Positions 1 through 9,715 of a stretch of 64,000 bases of DNA are shown here, one piece after another (the first letter of the stretch is position 1; every line of letters begins with the position of its first letter). A program made the translations under genes and the position numbers. The notes below the pieces were generated by a model. That model searched no databases, was not told the origin of the DNA, and saw only the letters and a list, made by a program, of their open reading frames with translations. The DNA comes from Alphaproteobacteria bacterium (GTDB lineage: Bacteria; Pseudomonadota; Alphaproteobacteria; Micropepsales; Micropepsaceae), in contig WGNJ01000011.1 of assembly GCA_016124635.1 (NCBI GenBank), positions 124,001 to 188,000 of the forward strand, written 5' to 3'.

Positions 1-194
1 ACGCGATCAAGGCCGTGAACGTGCCGCTGATCGAAGTGCACCTATCGAACCCTTATGCACGCGAGCCCTTTCGCCATCACTCCCATGTCAGCCACGCCGC
101 CAAAGGCGTGATCTGCGGCCTGCGCGCCCAAGGCTATGAGTTCGCCGTCGACGCCATCGCCTCCCTCGTCGGCAGTCAAAAAGGAAAGTCATGA
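1..194 (+). CDS. aroQ: 3-dehydroquinate dehydratase, type II (3' end only)
   Basis: Only the C-terminal 63 codons are in the window, read in frame from base 3. The enzyme dehydrates 3-dehydroquinate to 3-dehydroshikimate in the shikimate pathway. The visible part holds the family signature: EVHLSN, then AREPFRHHS, then [19 protein letters not shown], which contain the substrate-binding HLSN segment and the conserved Arg of the C-terminal half. The stop TGA at 192-194 overlaps the accB start (ATGA), so the two are translationally coupled. The aroQ-accB-accC order is common in Alphaproteobacteria. The 5' part lies upstream of the window. Confidence 0.93.
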   Translation, partial: AIKAVNVPLIEVHLSNPYAREPFRHHSHVSHAAKGVICGLRAQGYEFAVDAIASLVGSQKGKS

Positions 195-657
195 GCAAGA
201 GCGACAACGCCGGCGACGCACCTGAGGCGAAGATGATCCGCGACCTCGCGGCGATCCTGTCCGAGACCGGCCTCTCGGAGATCGAGATCGAGAAGCAGGG
301 CCTGCGCGTGCGCGTCGCGCGGCAAATTCAAGTCGCGGCCGCGATGCATGCGCCCGTCGCCGCTCATGCGCCCGCCGCCGCCAACGCCGCGGCACCCGCG
401 GCGAAGAACGACCTCTCGACGCATCCGGGCCTGGTCGCTTCGCCGATGGTCGGCACCGCCTATGTCGCCGCCTCGCCGGGTGCCGCACCCTTCGTCAAGA
501 TCGGCGACACGGTCAGCGAAGGCCAAACGCTTCTCATCATCGAAGCGATGAAGACGATGAACCAGATCCCGGCGCCGCGCGCCGGCCGCGTCACCCAAAT
601 CATCATCAGCGACGGACAGCCGGTCGAGTTCGGCGAGCCGCTGATGATCATCGAATA

Positions 658-658
<1 letters not shown>
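191..658 (+). CDS. accB: Acetyl-CoA carboxylase biotin carboxyl carrier protein
   Basis: 155 aa. AccB carries the biotin that AccC carboxylates and the carboxyltransferase uses to make malonyl-CoA for fatty acid synthesis. An N-terminal segment (about 10-50) is followed by an Ala/Pro-rich linker (about 50-75) and the C-terminal biotinyl domain (about 78-155). The biotinylation motif is EAMKTMN, with Lys121 as the attachment site; the family consensus is EAMKLMN. The start ATG at 191 sits in an ATGA overlap with aroQ, and the stop TAA shares its last base with the accC ATG, so the three are expected to be co-translated. Length is normal. Confidence 0.97.
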
Positions 659-2010
<1,352 letters not shown>

Positions 2011-2062
2011 GCCAAGTACACGCCCTCATCCGTCCCCCGCCTCGCAAACTCAGCCGGGTCCA

Positions 2063-2320
2063 CCTTCTCCCCGCGGGAGAAGGGCAATAGATAAGACGCG
2101 GTCTTGCCCACATTCGCCCTTCCTTTTCCTCCCCTGCTTTAGCGGGAGTGGTCTTGCCCACATTCGCGTTCCTTTTCCTCCCCTGCTCAGCGGGGGAGGT
2201 GGATCGCCGCGATAAGCGGCGAGACGGAGGGGGTGAGCCTCCTCCGCTCCGTCCGCTTGCTCTTCTCCCTCAGGGAGAAGGTTTTGCCGCCTGAGCGGCA
2301 AGACGGATGAGGGCCGCCAA
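2063..2320. repeat. Cluster of palindromic (REP-like) repeats with a tandem 50-bp unit
   Basis: Non-coding block after accC. Two near-identical units of about 50 bp lie head to tail at 2101-2150 and 2151-2199, both starting GTCTTGCCCACATTCGC and sharing CCTTTTCCTCCCCTGCT. Around them are several inverted repeats: CCTTCTCC/GGGAGAAGG (2063-2083), CCTCCCC/GGGGGAGG (2179-2199), TCGCCGC-gataa-GCGGCGA (2204-2222), CTTCTCCCT/AGGGAGAAG (2262-2280) and TTGCCGC/GCGGCAA (about 2283-2300). This looks like the short intergenic palindromes common in Hyphomicrobiales-type genomes. No ORF with coding character covers it. A role as the transcription end of accC is possible but unproven. Confidence 0.75.
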
Positions 2321-2840
2321 CTCTCAAGCCGACACAACCGCCGCGCGATACATGCGCAGCCGATCCATCACACTCGCACAACGGCGGATTTCCGCGGAAA
2401 CAAGTTCACACAAAGCCCGCACATCGTGACGGTCGAAGCTCCAACACGAAGCCAAATCCCGGCCAGGTCGCTTCCACCCGCATCGCATTACACGCAGAGA
2501 TTGCGAATTTCGCACGATCCCCCCGCTTATCCGCTACATCGGCGGAATTGAGCCGTTTCATCCGCTACAAATCCTCACACGCGTATATGCACAAGCCGCT
2601 ACGTCGCACGTTCAGAAAAGCAACGCCTGCCTGAGCGATCTTCTGCGTTCCCGTACGCAAGAGGCCAAAGCCTCAAGCGGGTTCACCAGCACCATATTCA
2701 CAAATTCAATGAGCGCACCCGCCTACGCGGGCGAATAACCAATCTATTCCTGCATTGCGAAAATATCAAACGCAGAATTTCGAAAGTCGGAGGAGCAGGT
2801 ACTCGGGTAGCGAAGTATCTCACCCGTCACGCTCGCCCCA
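2321..2840. other. Intergenic, no gene seen
   Basis: About 520 bp between the repeat cluster and the converging GNAT gene. Short open frames exist but show no family motif, ribosome-binding site or codon bias. It has a lower GC content than its surroundings from about 2500 to 2820, with one small palindrome (CCCGCCTACGCGGG near 2708). I see no RNA gene. Confidence 0.5.
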
Positions 2841-3437
2841 TTACGCAGCGCTATCGCGCCTCACGAGCTCGGCGTCCGACATCGGCGTGCCGGCGCGCCA
2901 GACTTCTCGGGAGCGCGTGTAGTGCAGGATTTCGACGTTGCCTTTGCCGTCCGCCGCGGCCTTCGCGCTGCGCCCGCACAGCGTCCAGTTCTTTTCTTCG
3001 AGCGCGCGAATGGCGGGGATATTGGTTGAGAGCGTCGAGGCGAATTGGGACCTAAGATCGAGGTCTTCGAAGAAGTACCGGTTCACGCGATACGACGTCT
3101 CGTGCCGGACGTGCGTCTTGCGCTCGGGGATGTCGCCGATGAGCAGGTTCATCTGAAACTCGAGCCGCGTCCAATCGACGTACATCGCGAACATGCCGAT
3201 CAGTTCGCCGCCTTGACGCCGAAAGATGCCGAGCACGTGATTATCGACGCGATCGAACGCGCGCACATACTCCTTGAAATCATCCAGCGTCAGCGTCTTC
3301 GGCGCGAAGTTCAACATCCGCGCGGTATTCTCATCGGCGACCCAACTGCCCCAATTTCCCATCTCGTCGGTATCTTCGAGCGTGCGCACGACGTAGTTCG
3401 GCGTCTCGATCGTGATGTTGAAGGGTGTCTTCGTCAT
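2841..3437 (-). CDS. GNAT-family N-acetyltransferase
   Basis: 198 aa. The opening ITIETPNYVVRTL, the central GGELIGMFAMYVDW strand pair, and RHETSYRVNRYFFEDLDL followed by LSTNIPAIRALEEKNW match the layout of RimJ/L-type GNAT acetyltransferases, in which a neighbour residue pair near the C terminus precedes the acetyl-CoA site. The substrate cannot be told. The ATG at 3437 has GGGAGA upstream. It stands alone, facing accC across the repeat region, with 283 bp of featureless DNA before the next gene. Confidence 0.7.
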   Translation of the reverse strand: MTKTPFNITIETPNYVVRTLEDTDEMGNWGSWVADENTARMLNFAPKTLTLDDFKEYVRAFDRVDNHVLGIFRRQGGELIGMFAMYVDWTRLEFQMNLLIGDIPERKTHVRHETSYRVNRYFFEDLDLRSQFASTLSTNIPAIRALEEKNWTLCGRSAKAAADGKGNVEILHYTRSREVWRAGTPMSDAELVRRDSAA

Positions 3438-3720
3438 GAGATCGTCTCCCAGCTACCGCAGTCGACTCGCGGCAGGTCAGGATAGGCCCTCGTGCCTGGC
3501 CATCGGACCGAAACGACGCCGATATAGGTACGACCGCAACGATATCCGCAGTTCGGTGAAGCCGAAGATCGCACCCTTGCGCCGGAGTTCTCGTGGCGCC
3601 ACGCATTTCGCGACCGCCCCGTGTCGCTCTAGGCGGCGTCGGCGGTATCGTCCCGGGGCTGAACCTCAAGCCGCTTCAAAACGGCTCGAGGCGCCATTAC
3701 AGGTGCGCCCCTGACGACGA

Positions 3721-4656
3721 CTAGCGAGCCAGAAAATCCTGCACCGTCCTCACCGTTTGCGCGGGGTCCTCTTCCTGTGGCACGTGGCCCAACGCGCGAA
3801 AGACGACGAGCTGGCTGTTGGCGATGTCACGATGGAAGCGTTCGGCGTGAGAGAAAGGCACCACGTGATCGAGCCCGCCCCACAGGATCAATGTCGGCGC
3901 CGCGACCTGCTTGATGCGAGCCCAATCGTCATAGGATTCCTGCTCGATCTCACGCAACAACGCATGCCGGTTTCCGCCGCGCAGGAGCAGCTCGTAGTAA
4001 CGATCCACCACGCCATCCGATAGCTTTCGCGGATCGCCATAGGCCTGGCGCAGGCTCTTCTCGATGAGGCTGCGCGGCGTGATGTGCTCCATCAGCAGCG
4101 GGCCAATGACCGGAAGCTCGGCAATTCTGACGGCGAGCGGCGGCGGCCCGGCGTCACCCGGATAGCCGCGCGCGTCGATGAGCACCAAACGATCGACGAG
4201 ATCGGGCCTGGCGACCGCCGTCTCCCACGCAATATGGCCACCGCGCGAATTGCCGATGAGGATGGCGTGCGCGATGCCGAGCTGATCGAGAAGTGCGTCG
4301 ACGAAGCGTGTCTGATGCGCGATGGAGTAGTCATCGTCCGCAAACGACCCGGTCAACCCTGCGCCCGGCAAATCGAACCGGATGACGCGGTGCTGGCCCT
4401 TCAGCGCTTGGACCCATCCATCCCAGGTGTGAAGGCTCGACGATGTCCCGTGAATGAGGACGATCGGATGAGCATCCGTCGCCGGCCCCTCATCGCGCAG
4501 ATGCACGGCCACGCCATCGACGGTCACAAATTTGGAAGGCGCCGGCGCCCACCGCGCCTTGAGGGATTCGAGCGATCGGTCCGGCGTCCAGACGGCGGCG
4601 ACGAGCACCGCGAGGATCCCGATAACCACGGCAAGAGCGATGATTGCTTTTCTCAT
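3721..4656 (-). CDS. Alpha/beta-fold hydrolase, membrane-anchored
   Basis: 311 aa from the ATG at 4656. One N-terminal hydrophobic segment (about 3-22) precedes a canonical alpha/beta hydrolase domain: oxyanion loop VLIHGTSSSLHTW, nucleophile elbow IGNSRGG (GxSxG), acidic residue in LILWGGLDHVVPF, and catalytic His in ALGHVPQEEDP. The substrate is unknown; esterase or epoxide hydrolase-type chemistry is typical. A longer reading frame to 4719 exists, but it would run through the operator and overlap the divergent regulator, so I chose the start at 4656. It is transcribed divergently from the TetR gene and is its likely target. Confidence 0.85.
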   Translation of the reverse strand: MRKAIIALAVVIGILAVLVAAVWTPDRSLESLKARWAPAPSKFVTVDGVAVHLRDEGPATDAHPIVLIHGTSSSLHTWDGWVQALKGQHRVIRFDLPGAGLTGSFADDDYSIAHQTRFVDALLDQLGIAHAILIGNSRGGHIAWETAVARPDLVDRLVLIDARGYPGDAGPPPLAVRIAELPVIGPLLMEHITPRSLIEKSLRQAYGDPRKLSDGVVDRYYELLLRGGNRHALLREIEQESYDDWARIKQVAAPTLILWGGLDHVVPFSHAERFHRDIANSQLVVFRALGHVPQEEDPAQTVRTVQDFLAR

Positions 4657-4671
4657 GTCTCCGGCAATATA

Positions 4672-4685
4672 TGAGCGATCGCTCA
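4672..4685. promoter_or_regulatory. Perfect 14-bp palindrome, likely TetR operator
   Basis: TGAGCGATCGCTCA is a perfect inverted repeat between the start codons of the hydrolase (4656) and the TetR-type regulator (4718). TetR-family repressors usually bind such palindromes in the intergenic region they share with a divergent target, so it probably controls both genes. Confidence 0.7.
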
Positions 4686-4717
4686 GCAAAAATACTCGCT
4701 TCCACGAAGTTCCATTC

Positions 4718-5380
4718 ATGGTTCAACGACCGCAAAAAACGCCAAGAAAAATAGCCTCTCAGAAGCGATCGCGCGTGACCGTCGACGCGCTTGTCGAAGC
4801 GACCGCTCGCATTTTGGTCAAGGACGGCTATGACCGCGCGAGCACCAACCGGATCGCGGCCGTCGCCGGCGTCAGCATCGGCACGCTCTACCAATATTTC
4901 CCGAGTAAGGAAGCGCTCGTCGAAGCCGTCATCGAGCGTCACACCCAGGAACTGTCGCAGGTGGGCCAGACCGCCTTGCTCAAAGTCGCCGCATCGCCGA
5001 TCGAGATCGCCTTGCGCGAGCTTGTCCGTGCCGCGATCGATGCACATCGCGTCGATCCGAAACTGCACCGCGTCCTCGCCGAACAGGTCCCTCGCACGGG
5101 ACGGCTTGAGGATATCGAGGCTGTCGAACGAAACGCGCTTCCGCTCTTTCGCGCCTATCTCGAGGCCCATCGCAGCGAGGTCGACGTCGCCGATCTCGAC
5201 CTCGCTGCCTTCATCTTGGTGACGACGGTGGAAGCGCTGACGCACTCAGCGGTCATAACTCGCCCGGACGTCCTGGCCGACGAAAAGGCCGACGCGTTCG
5301 TCGAGGAGGTGACGCAACTCATGTTGCGCTACCTCGGCAGGGACCGCGGGGCAAAGCGGGGCACGGCCCGTTCGAAATAA
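4718..5380 (+). CDS. TetR/AcrR-family transcriptional regulator
   Basis: 220 aa. The N-terminal DNA-binding domain (about 20-70) contains the TetR helix-turn-helix STNRIAAVAGVSIGTLYQYF followed by PSKEALVEAV. The C-terminal helical part (about 80-205) is the ligand-binding and dimer domain. The ATG at 4718 begins MVQRPQKTPRK, a basic arm. It is divergent from the alpha/beta hydrolase with a perfect palindrome between them, so it is probably an autorepressor that also represses the hydrolase. The inducer is unknown. Confidence 0.9.
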   Translation: MVQRPQKTPRKIASQKRSRVTVDALVEATARILVKDGYDRASTNRIAAVAGVSIGTLYQYFPSKEALVEAVIERHTQELSQVGQTALLKVAASPIEIALRELVRAAIDAHRVDPKLHRVLAEQVPRTGRLEDIEAVERNALPLFRAYLEAHRSEVDVADLDLAAFILVTTVEALTHSAVITRPDVLADEKADAFVEEVTQLMLRYLGRDRGAKRGTARSK

Positions 5381-5394
5381 CCGGTGAAGGCGTC

Positions 5395-5419
5395 CTTTGG
5401 GCTCAAGCCCGAGCCAAAG
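5395..5419 (+). terminator. Hairpin after the TetR gene
   Basis: Inverted repeat CTTTGGGCTC / GAGCCAAAG with a 6-base loop and one bulged G, 14 bp after the TetR stop. No U-tract follows, so it is only a possible terminator or mRNA-stabilising stem. Confidence 0.35.
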
Positions 5420-5530
5420 TCGAGTTCCCTCTCAGCGCTAGCTCGGGTCTCACGACAGCCTTGTTGCTCCCAATCCTTCGGCACACGCACTAAGGTCTGA
5501 CCATTCCAGCTATTGCAAATGGAGACGGGC

Positions 5531-6538
5531 ATGAAGGTTTGGGAGATTCAGAACGCCTACGGTCTCGAACATCTTGCAATCGCCGATAAACCCGAACCGA
5601 AGCCAGAGCGCGGTCAGATCGTCGTTGCCATGAAGGCGGCGTCGCTGAACTATCGCGATCTTCTGACGGTGAAGGGGTTCGGCGGCGCGTTCCCCCTGCC
5701 GCTCGTGCCGTTCTCGGATGGCGCCGGCGATGTCGTCGCCGTTGGCGATGGCGTCACGCGGGTGAAATCGGGCGACAAGGTTTGCCCGCTCTTCTTCCAA
5801 TCTTGGACCTCGGGGCCCGTCACCTTCGAAAGCCGCATGAAGGCGCTGGGCGGTTCGGTACCCGGCGTGCTGCAGGAAAAGCTGCTCGTCGCCGCCGAAG
5901 GCGTCTCGAAGTATCCGGCGCATTTGTCCTATGAGGAGGCCGCGACCCTGCCCTGCGCCGGTTTGACCGCTTGGCGCGCCATCGCCGTCGAAGCGCCCGT
6001 CGGTCCGGGACAAACGGTGCTCGTGCAAGGCACCGGCGGCGTCTCGATCTTCGCCTTGCAATTCGCCAAGGCCCTCGGCGCCAAAGTGATTGCGACCTCG
6101 TCCAGCGACGCGAAGCTCGAGCGGGCGCGCGCACTCGGAGCGGATCACACGATCAACTACAAGACGACCCCTGATTGGGGCGCGAAAGCGCGCGAACTCA
6201 CCGGCGGCCGCGGCGTCGACGTCGTCGTCGAGGTCGGTGGCGAGAACACGCTCGGCCAATCGATGGATGCCGCGCGCGTCGGCGGCGCGATCGTCATCAT
6301 TGGCGTGCTCGGAGGCTTCTCGGCGCCTGTGATGGTGCCGCTCGTGTTCTCGAAGAACTTGCGTATCCACGGAATCTCGGTCGGTAGCCGCGAGCAGTTC
6401 GACGACATGTGCGCGCATATCGAGCGCTGGAAACTGAAGCCGGTCGTCGACAAAACCTTCGGCTTCAAGGAGATACCGGAGGCGCTCAAGCTCATGGAAT
6501 CCGGCGGCCACTTCGGCAAGATCGTCGTTCGGTTCTAA
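5531..6538 (+). CDS. NADPH:quinone oxidoreductase-type medium-chain dehydrogenase
   Basis: 335 aa. The N-terminal GroES-like domain includes MKAASLNYRDLLTVKG and PFSDGAGDVVAVGDGV. The Rossmann NAD(P)H-binding domain has VLVQGTGGVSIFALQFAKALGA near 160, and the GRGVDVVVEVGGENTLGQS segment is conserved in this family. There is no CxxC zinc cluster or catalytic-zinc Cys/His pair, so it belongs to the zinc-independent quinone reductase type. The ATG at 5531 has GGAG seven bases upstream and is preferred over the in-frame ATG at 5519. The substrate is unknown. Confidence 0.88.
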   Translation: MKVWEIQNAYGLEHLAIADKPEPKPERGQIVVAMKAASLNYRDLLTVKGFGGAFPLPLVPFSDGAGDVVAVGDGVTRVKSGDKVCPLFFQSWTSGPVTFESRMKALGGSVPGVLQEKLLVAAEGVSKYPAHLSYEEAATLPCAGLTAWRAIAVEAPVGPGQTVLVQGTGGVSIFALQFAKALGAKVIATSSSDAKLERARALGADHTINYKTTPDWGAKARELTGGRGVDVVVEVGGENTLGQSMDAARVGGAIVIIGVLGGFSAPVMVPLVFSKNLRIHGISVGSREQFDDMCAHIERWKLKPVVDKTFGFKEIPEALKLMESGGHFGKIVVRF

Positions 6539-6623
6539 TACTCACGCCCGCAATGGCCGCGCCAGGCCCCATCATCAAGTTGCGCCGAAACGCTGGTTGA
6601 CTGCATTCGCTTGAGGATCGCTC

Positions 6624-6845
6624 ATGAAGCCGCTCGCTGCCTTGAAGACCGCGCTCTCCGGCGCCTATCTGATGCGCGCGATGATGGTCGCCCTCGTGGT
6701 CGGCACGGTGTTGAACCTCATCAATCAGGGCGATGCGCTCGTTCAGGGCGCGCCGCTCAACATCGCCAAGCTCGTCCTCACCTATCTGGTACCGTTCTGC
6801 GTGGCGACCTACGGCGCCGCGACGGCTCTGGCGCAGTCTCGTTAA
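6624..6845 (+). CDS. nrtS: NrtS-like small nitrate/nitrite transporter
   Basis: 73 aa with two hydrophobic helices: about 18-32 (MRAMMVALVVGTVLNLINQGD) and about 48-68 (LVLTYLVPFCVATYGAATA). The VVGTxLNLINQGDAL and LTYLVPxCVxTYGA blocks match what I recall of the NrtS family, described as nitrate/nitrite transporters in cyanobacteria and some proteobacteria. GAGG lies 7 bp before the ATG. No nitrate reductase or nas gene is in the window, so the physiological partner is unknown. The gene is 35 bp before an enoyl-CoA hydratase on the same strand. Confidence 0.75.
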   Translation: MKPLAALKTALSGAYLMRAMMVALVVGTVLNLINQGDALVQGAPLNIAKLVLTYLVPFCVATYGAATALAQSR

Positions 6846-6880
6846 TCAGCGCCCGCACCTAGTTATTGGAGGCTCCCGCA

Positions 6881-7681
6881 ATGTCCGACGACCGCTACGC
6901 TCATTACCGCCGCTTGAAATTCGACAGGCCGCACCCGCGCGTGCTGCGCATCACCATGTCGAACGGCAAGATGAATTCCGCCGATCAGCCGATGCACGAA
7001 GAGCTGGGCCGCATCTGGCGCGACATCGACGAGGACCCGACCGTCAGCGCCGCGATCATCACCGGTGAAGGCAAGGTCTTCTCCGCCGGCGGCGACTTCA
7101 AGATGATCGAAGATCTGATCGCCGATTACAAAACGCGCGCCATGGGAATGCGCGAGGCGCGCGACATCGTTTACAACATCATCAACTGTTCGAAGCCGGT
7201 GGTCAGCGCCATGCGCGGCGTCGCCGTCGGCGCCGGCTTGGTCTGCGGGCTTCTCGCCGACGTTTCGATCGCCGCGAAGGACTGCCGCATCATCGACGGC
7301 CACACGCGCCTCGGTGTCGCCGCCGGCGATCATGCGGCAATCGTCTGGCCGCTGCTCTGCGGCATGGCGAAGGCGAAGTATTATCTGCTGCTCTGCGATC
7401 AGCTGCTGGGCGAGGAGGCGGACCGTATCGGCCTCATATCGCTTTCAGTCGACGACGGCACACTCGATGCCAAGGCGGTGGAGATCGCCTCGCGCCTCGC
7501 CGACGGCGCGCAGCATGCGATCCGCTACACGAAATACGCGCTCAACAATTGGCTGCGCCAAATGGGCCCGGCCTTCGATGCCTCGCTCGCACTCGAGTTC
7601 ATGGGCTTCGCCGGGCCCGAAGTGCGCGCCGGCCTCGATGCGCACTATCAAAAGCGTCCGCCGCAGTTCCGGGCGGACTAG
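6881..7681 (+). CDS. Enoyl-CoA hydratase/isomerase-family protein
   Basis: 266 aa crotonase fold. The acyl-CoA oxyanion segment [14 protein letters not shown] and the second glycine-rich segment [20 protein letters not shown] are present. At the first catalytic-glutamate position the sequence reads [14 protein letters not shown], without the usual PE, so it may not be a classical hydratase. GGAGG lies 8 bp before the ATG at 6881. It follows the nrtS-like gene by 35 bp. The exact reaction cannot be assigned. Confidence 0.85.
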   Translation: MSDDRYAHYRRLKFDRPHPRVLRITMSNGKMNSADQPMHEELGRIWRDIDEDPTVSAAIITGEGKVFSAGGDFKMIEDLIADYKTRAMGMREARDIVYNIINCSKPVVSAMRGVAVGAGLVCGLLADVSIAAKDCRIIDGHTRLGVAAGDHAAIVWPLLCGMAKAKYYLLLCDQLLGEEADRIGLISLSVDDGTLDAKAVEIASRLADGAQHAIRYTKYALNNWLRQMGPAFDASLALEFMGFAGPEVRAGLDAHYQKRPPQFRAD

Positions 7682-7690
7682 TACCTACAG

Positions 7691-7774
7691 CTTCACCACA
7701 AAGACACGGAGTTCTCAAAGTTGCGCAAAGACGCTTTGTGGACCTTCGTGATCTTGGAGCCTTCGTGGTGAAGC
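7691..7774. repeat. Imperfect palindromic repeat, copy 1
   Basis: About 84 bp bounded by CTTCACCACAAAGAC and CTTCGTGGTGAAG, with internal CTCAAAGTTGCGCAAAGACGC. The ends are inverted repeats of each other. A second copy in the same orientation lies at 8558-8640, on the other side of the flavin reductase gene. Confidence 0.8.
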
Positions 7775-7965
7775 AGGCATGCTGATCTCAAACATGCGCA
7801 AGCACGCACAACCGCGTTCGCAGCGCACATCGATGATCCTAAGTGAAATGCATGTAACCGCGATTGCACAACAAATGGACTTTGCGACGCTGTGAGCGGT
7901 GCTAGTTTGCGCTGCTCAAGCAATGTGATCGCCCGATGTTCGGTTGGAAGAGGAAGGACCGCAAA

Positions 7966-8535
7966 ATGCTCAAGGTCGGCATCATCACCGGTAGCACGCG
8001 ACCTGGTCGCAAAGCGCTCGATGTCGCGAAGTGGTTTCATGCCATCGCCGCGACACGAGGCGATGCGGCCTATGAAGTCGTCGACATCGCCGCGTTCGAC
8101 CTGCCGCTCTTCGACGAACCGCTGCCGCCGTCGCTCGGCCGTTATTCGAAGGAGCACACGAAGAAGTGGGCGGCAAAGATTACCTCGCTCGACGCCTTCG
8201 TCTTCGTGACGCCGGAGTACAATCACTCGACTTCGGGCGCGCTCAAGAACGCGATCGATTACCTCTTCGCAGAATGGGCCAACAAGTCGGCGGGCTTCGT
8301 GGGCTACGGCTCGTCGCTCGGCGCCCGCGCCATCGAACATCTGCGCGGCATCCTCGGCGAAGTGCAAATCGCCGACGTGCGCACGGCCGTCGGCCTTTCG
8401 CTGTTTGAGGATTTCGAGAATTTCACCGCCTTCAAGCCGCGCGACATCCACAAAACGAATGTCGGCCACATGCTCGATCAGGTCGTCGGCTGGGGCACGG
8501 CGCTGAAAACCTACCGCGACGCCCGGTCGAAATAA
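7966..8535 (+). CDS. NADPH-dependent FMN reductase family protein
   Basis: 189 aa with a flavodoxin-like fold. The FMN phosphate loop is GIITGSTRPGRKALDVAKW near the N terminus and the second flavin loop is VTPEYNHSTSGALKNAIDYL, both hallmarks of the family. It reduces FMN, or quinones and azo compounds, with NAD(P)H. The ATG at 7966 has GGAAGGA upstream; an in-frame ATG at 7936 has no such site. Two copies of an 84-bp palindromic repeat flank the gene. Confidence 0.9.
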   Translation: MLKVGIITGSTRPGRKALDVAKWFHAIAATRGDAAYEVVDIAAFDLPLFDEPLPPSLGRYSKEHTKKWAAKITSLDAFVFVTPEYNHSTSGALKNAIDYLFAEWANKSAGFVGYGSSLGARAIEHLRGILGEVQIADVRTAVGLSLFEDFENFTAFKPRDIHKTNVGHMLDQVVGWGTALKTYRDARSK

Positions 8536-8557
8536 GTAGGCCCTCGACGCGAGTCCG

Positions 8558-8640
8558 TTTCACCACAAAGACGCGAAGCCCTCAAAGTTGCGCAAAGACG
8601 CTTCGTGGGTCTTCGTGATCTTAGAGGCTTCGTGGTGAAG
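8558..8640. repeat. Imperfect palindromic repeat, copy 2
   Basis: Second copy of the repeat at 7691-7774, in the same orientation, from TTTCACCACAAAGACGC to GAGGCTTCGTGGTGAAG. Similarity continues past the palindrome (CAGGC, then GATCTCAA) up to the end of the DUF4199 gene at 8655. Confidence 0.8.
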
Positions 8641-8654
8641 CAGGCGCGCCGATC

Positions 8655-9182
8655 TCAAGCGTTTGCAGGAAGCACCCGGCTGTTGCGCAAGATGATGGCT
8701 GAAATCAAGGCGATGACGAGCCCGACCGGGAAGATCTCCATGAACGTCATCGGCAGGCGGAAGAGCGGGTTGGCATAGTCGCTCTTGAGCTTCTCCATCT
8801 CGGCCGCGTACGCGTCGAGCGCGGCGCCGGTGACACCCTTCGCTTTTTGCGCCGCGACCATCGCATCGGTGTACTGACTGATGAAACTGTAATGCGTCGC
8901 GGCAAGATAAACCTCCCACACCATCACGTAGATGATGCCGGCGACGATTGCGATGCCGAGGCCGAGCGTCAGCGCCGGCAAGAACTTGATGACGCCGCCG
9001 CCTTGCGTGTCGCGGTAGCGCTTCACCCCGAAGAAGATCATCGACAGCGCGAGGATCATGGTCAGGTAGCCAAACCATTCGCTCGCCCCGCCGTGCTCGG
9101 GCAAGACGAAGATGCCGAGGAACATGCCCGCCATGACGATGAGGCCCGCGATCGTGCCGTATAGAAAGGTGATGTTGATCAT
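8655..9182 (-). CDS. DUF4199-family membrane protein
   Basis: 175 aa with four hydrophobic segments (about 5-28, 38-55, 68-92 and 145-168) and a soluble stretch about 95-140 (AAQKAKGVTGAALDAYAAEM). This layout and the ending FMEIFPVGLVIALISAIILR fit the DUF4199 family, whose function is unknown. It lies 12 bp after the VOC gene and downstream of a LuxR-type regulator on the same strand, and is probably part of one transcription unit with them. Confidence 0.75.
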   Translation of the reverse strand: MINITFLYGTIAGLIVMAGMFLGIFVLPEHGGASEWFGYLTMILALSMIFFGVKRYRDTQGGGVIKFLPALTLGLGIAIVAGIIYVMVWEVYLAATHYSFISQYTDAMVAAQKAKGVTGAALDAYAAEMEKLKSDYANPLFRLPMTFMEIFPVGLVIALISAIILRNSRVLPANA

Positions 9183-9194
9183 GACGCCCGCGCC

Positions 9195-9572
9195 TCAGCT
9201 CTTGTCCACGCCGCCCGGTTCCCAGAGCTGGATCGGATTGCCCTCCGGATCGTGGGTTTGGGCGAACCGCCCGTTCGGGTAGGTCTCGGGATCGATCTCG
9301 ACCTTGACGCCCGCGGCGCGTAGCTGCGCGGCCATCTTGTCGAGGCTGCGGACGCGGAAGTTGATCATCCACTGCTGGCGCATATCGCCGAAGTAGGTCG
9401 AATCCTGCTTGAAGGGCGCGAACACGGTCGTGCCCGCCTCCTGCTGCCAGGCGGTCCCGCCGTAGCTCTCCGGCACCGGATTGATGCCGAGTTGCTCCTC
9501 GTACCACTTGGCGAGTGCCTTCGGGTCCTTCGCCCGAAAGAAAAAGCCGCCGATCCCGGTCACACGCTCCAT
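9195..9572 (-). CDS. VOC-family (glyoxalase/bleomycin resistance-like) protein
   Basis: 125 aa, a single vicinal-oxygen-chelate unit: GIGGFFFRAKDPKALAKWYEEQLG at the N terminus and FAQTHDPEGNPIQLWEPGG at the C terminus. The Glu of the second motif is replaced by Gln in NPIQLWEP, where active lyases or dioxygenases usually have a metal-binding Glu (NxxELW), so the metal chemistry is uncertain. The ATG at 9572 has GGAGAG upstream. It is followed after 12 bp by the DUF4199 gene. Confidence 0.85.
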   Translation of the reverse strand: MERVTGIGGFFFRAKDPKALAKWYEEQLGINPVPESYGGTAWQQEAGTTVFAPFKQDSTYFGDMRQQWMINFRVRSLDKMAAQLRAAGVKVEIDPETYPNGRFAQTHDPEGNPIQLWEPGGVDKS

Positions 9573-9715
9573 CGAATCTCTCCTCGTCTACCGAACTGCG
9601 CGGTCGAACATGCGCAAGCTAAGCGCCGAAATCCTATCGCCCGAAAGGGTGAGTTGACCGATTTCAGCCGTTTTGGCGTGGGGAATTCACAGACCTGTTG
9701 TGGGGTATCAGCGCG

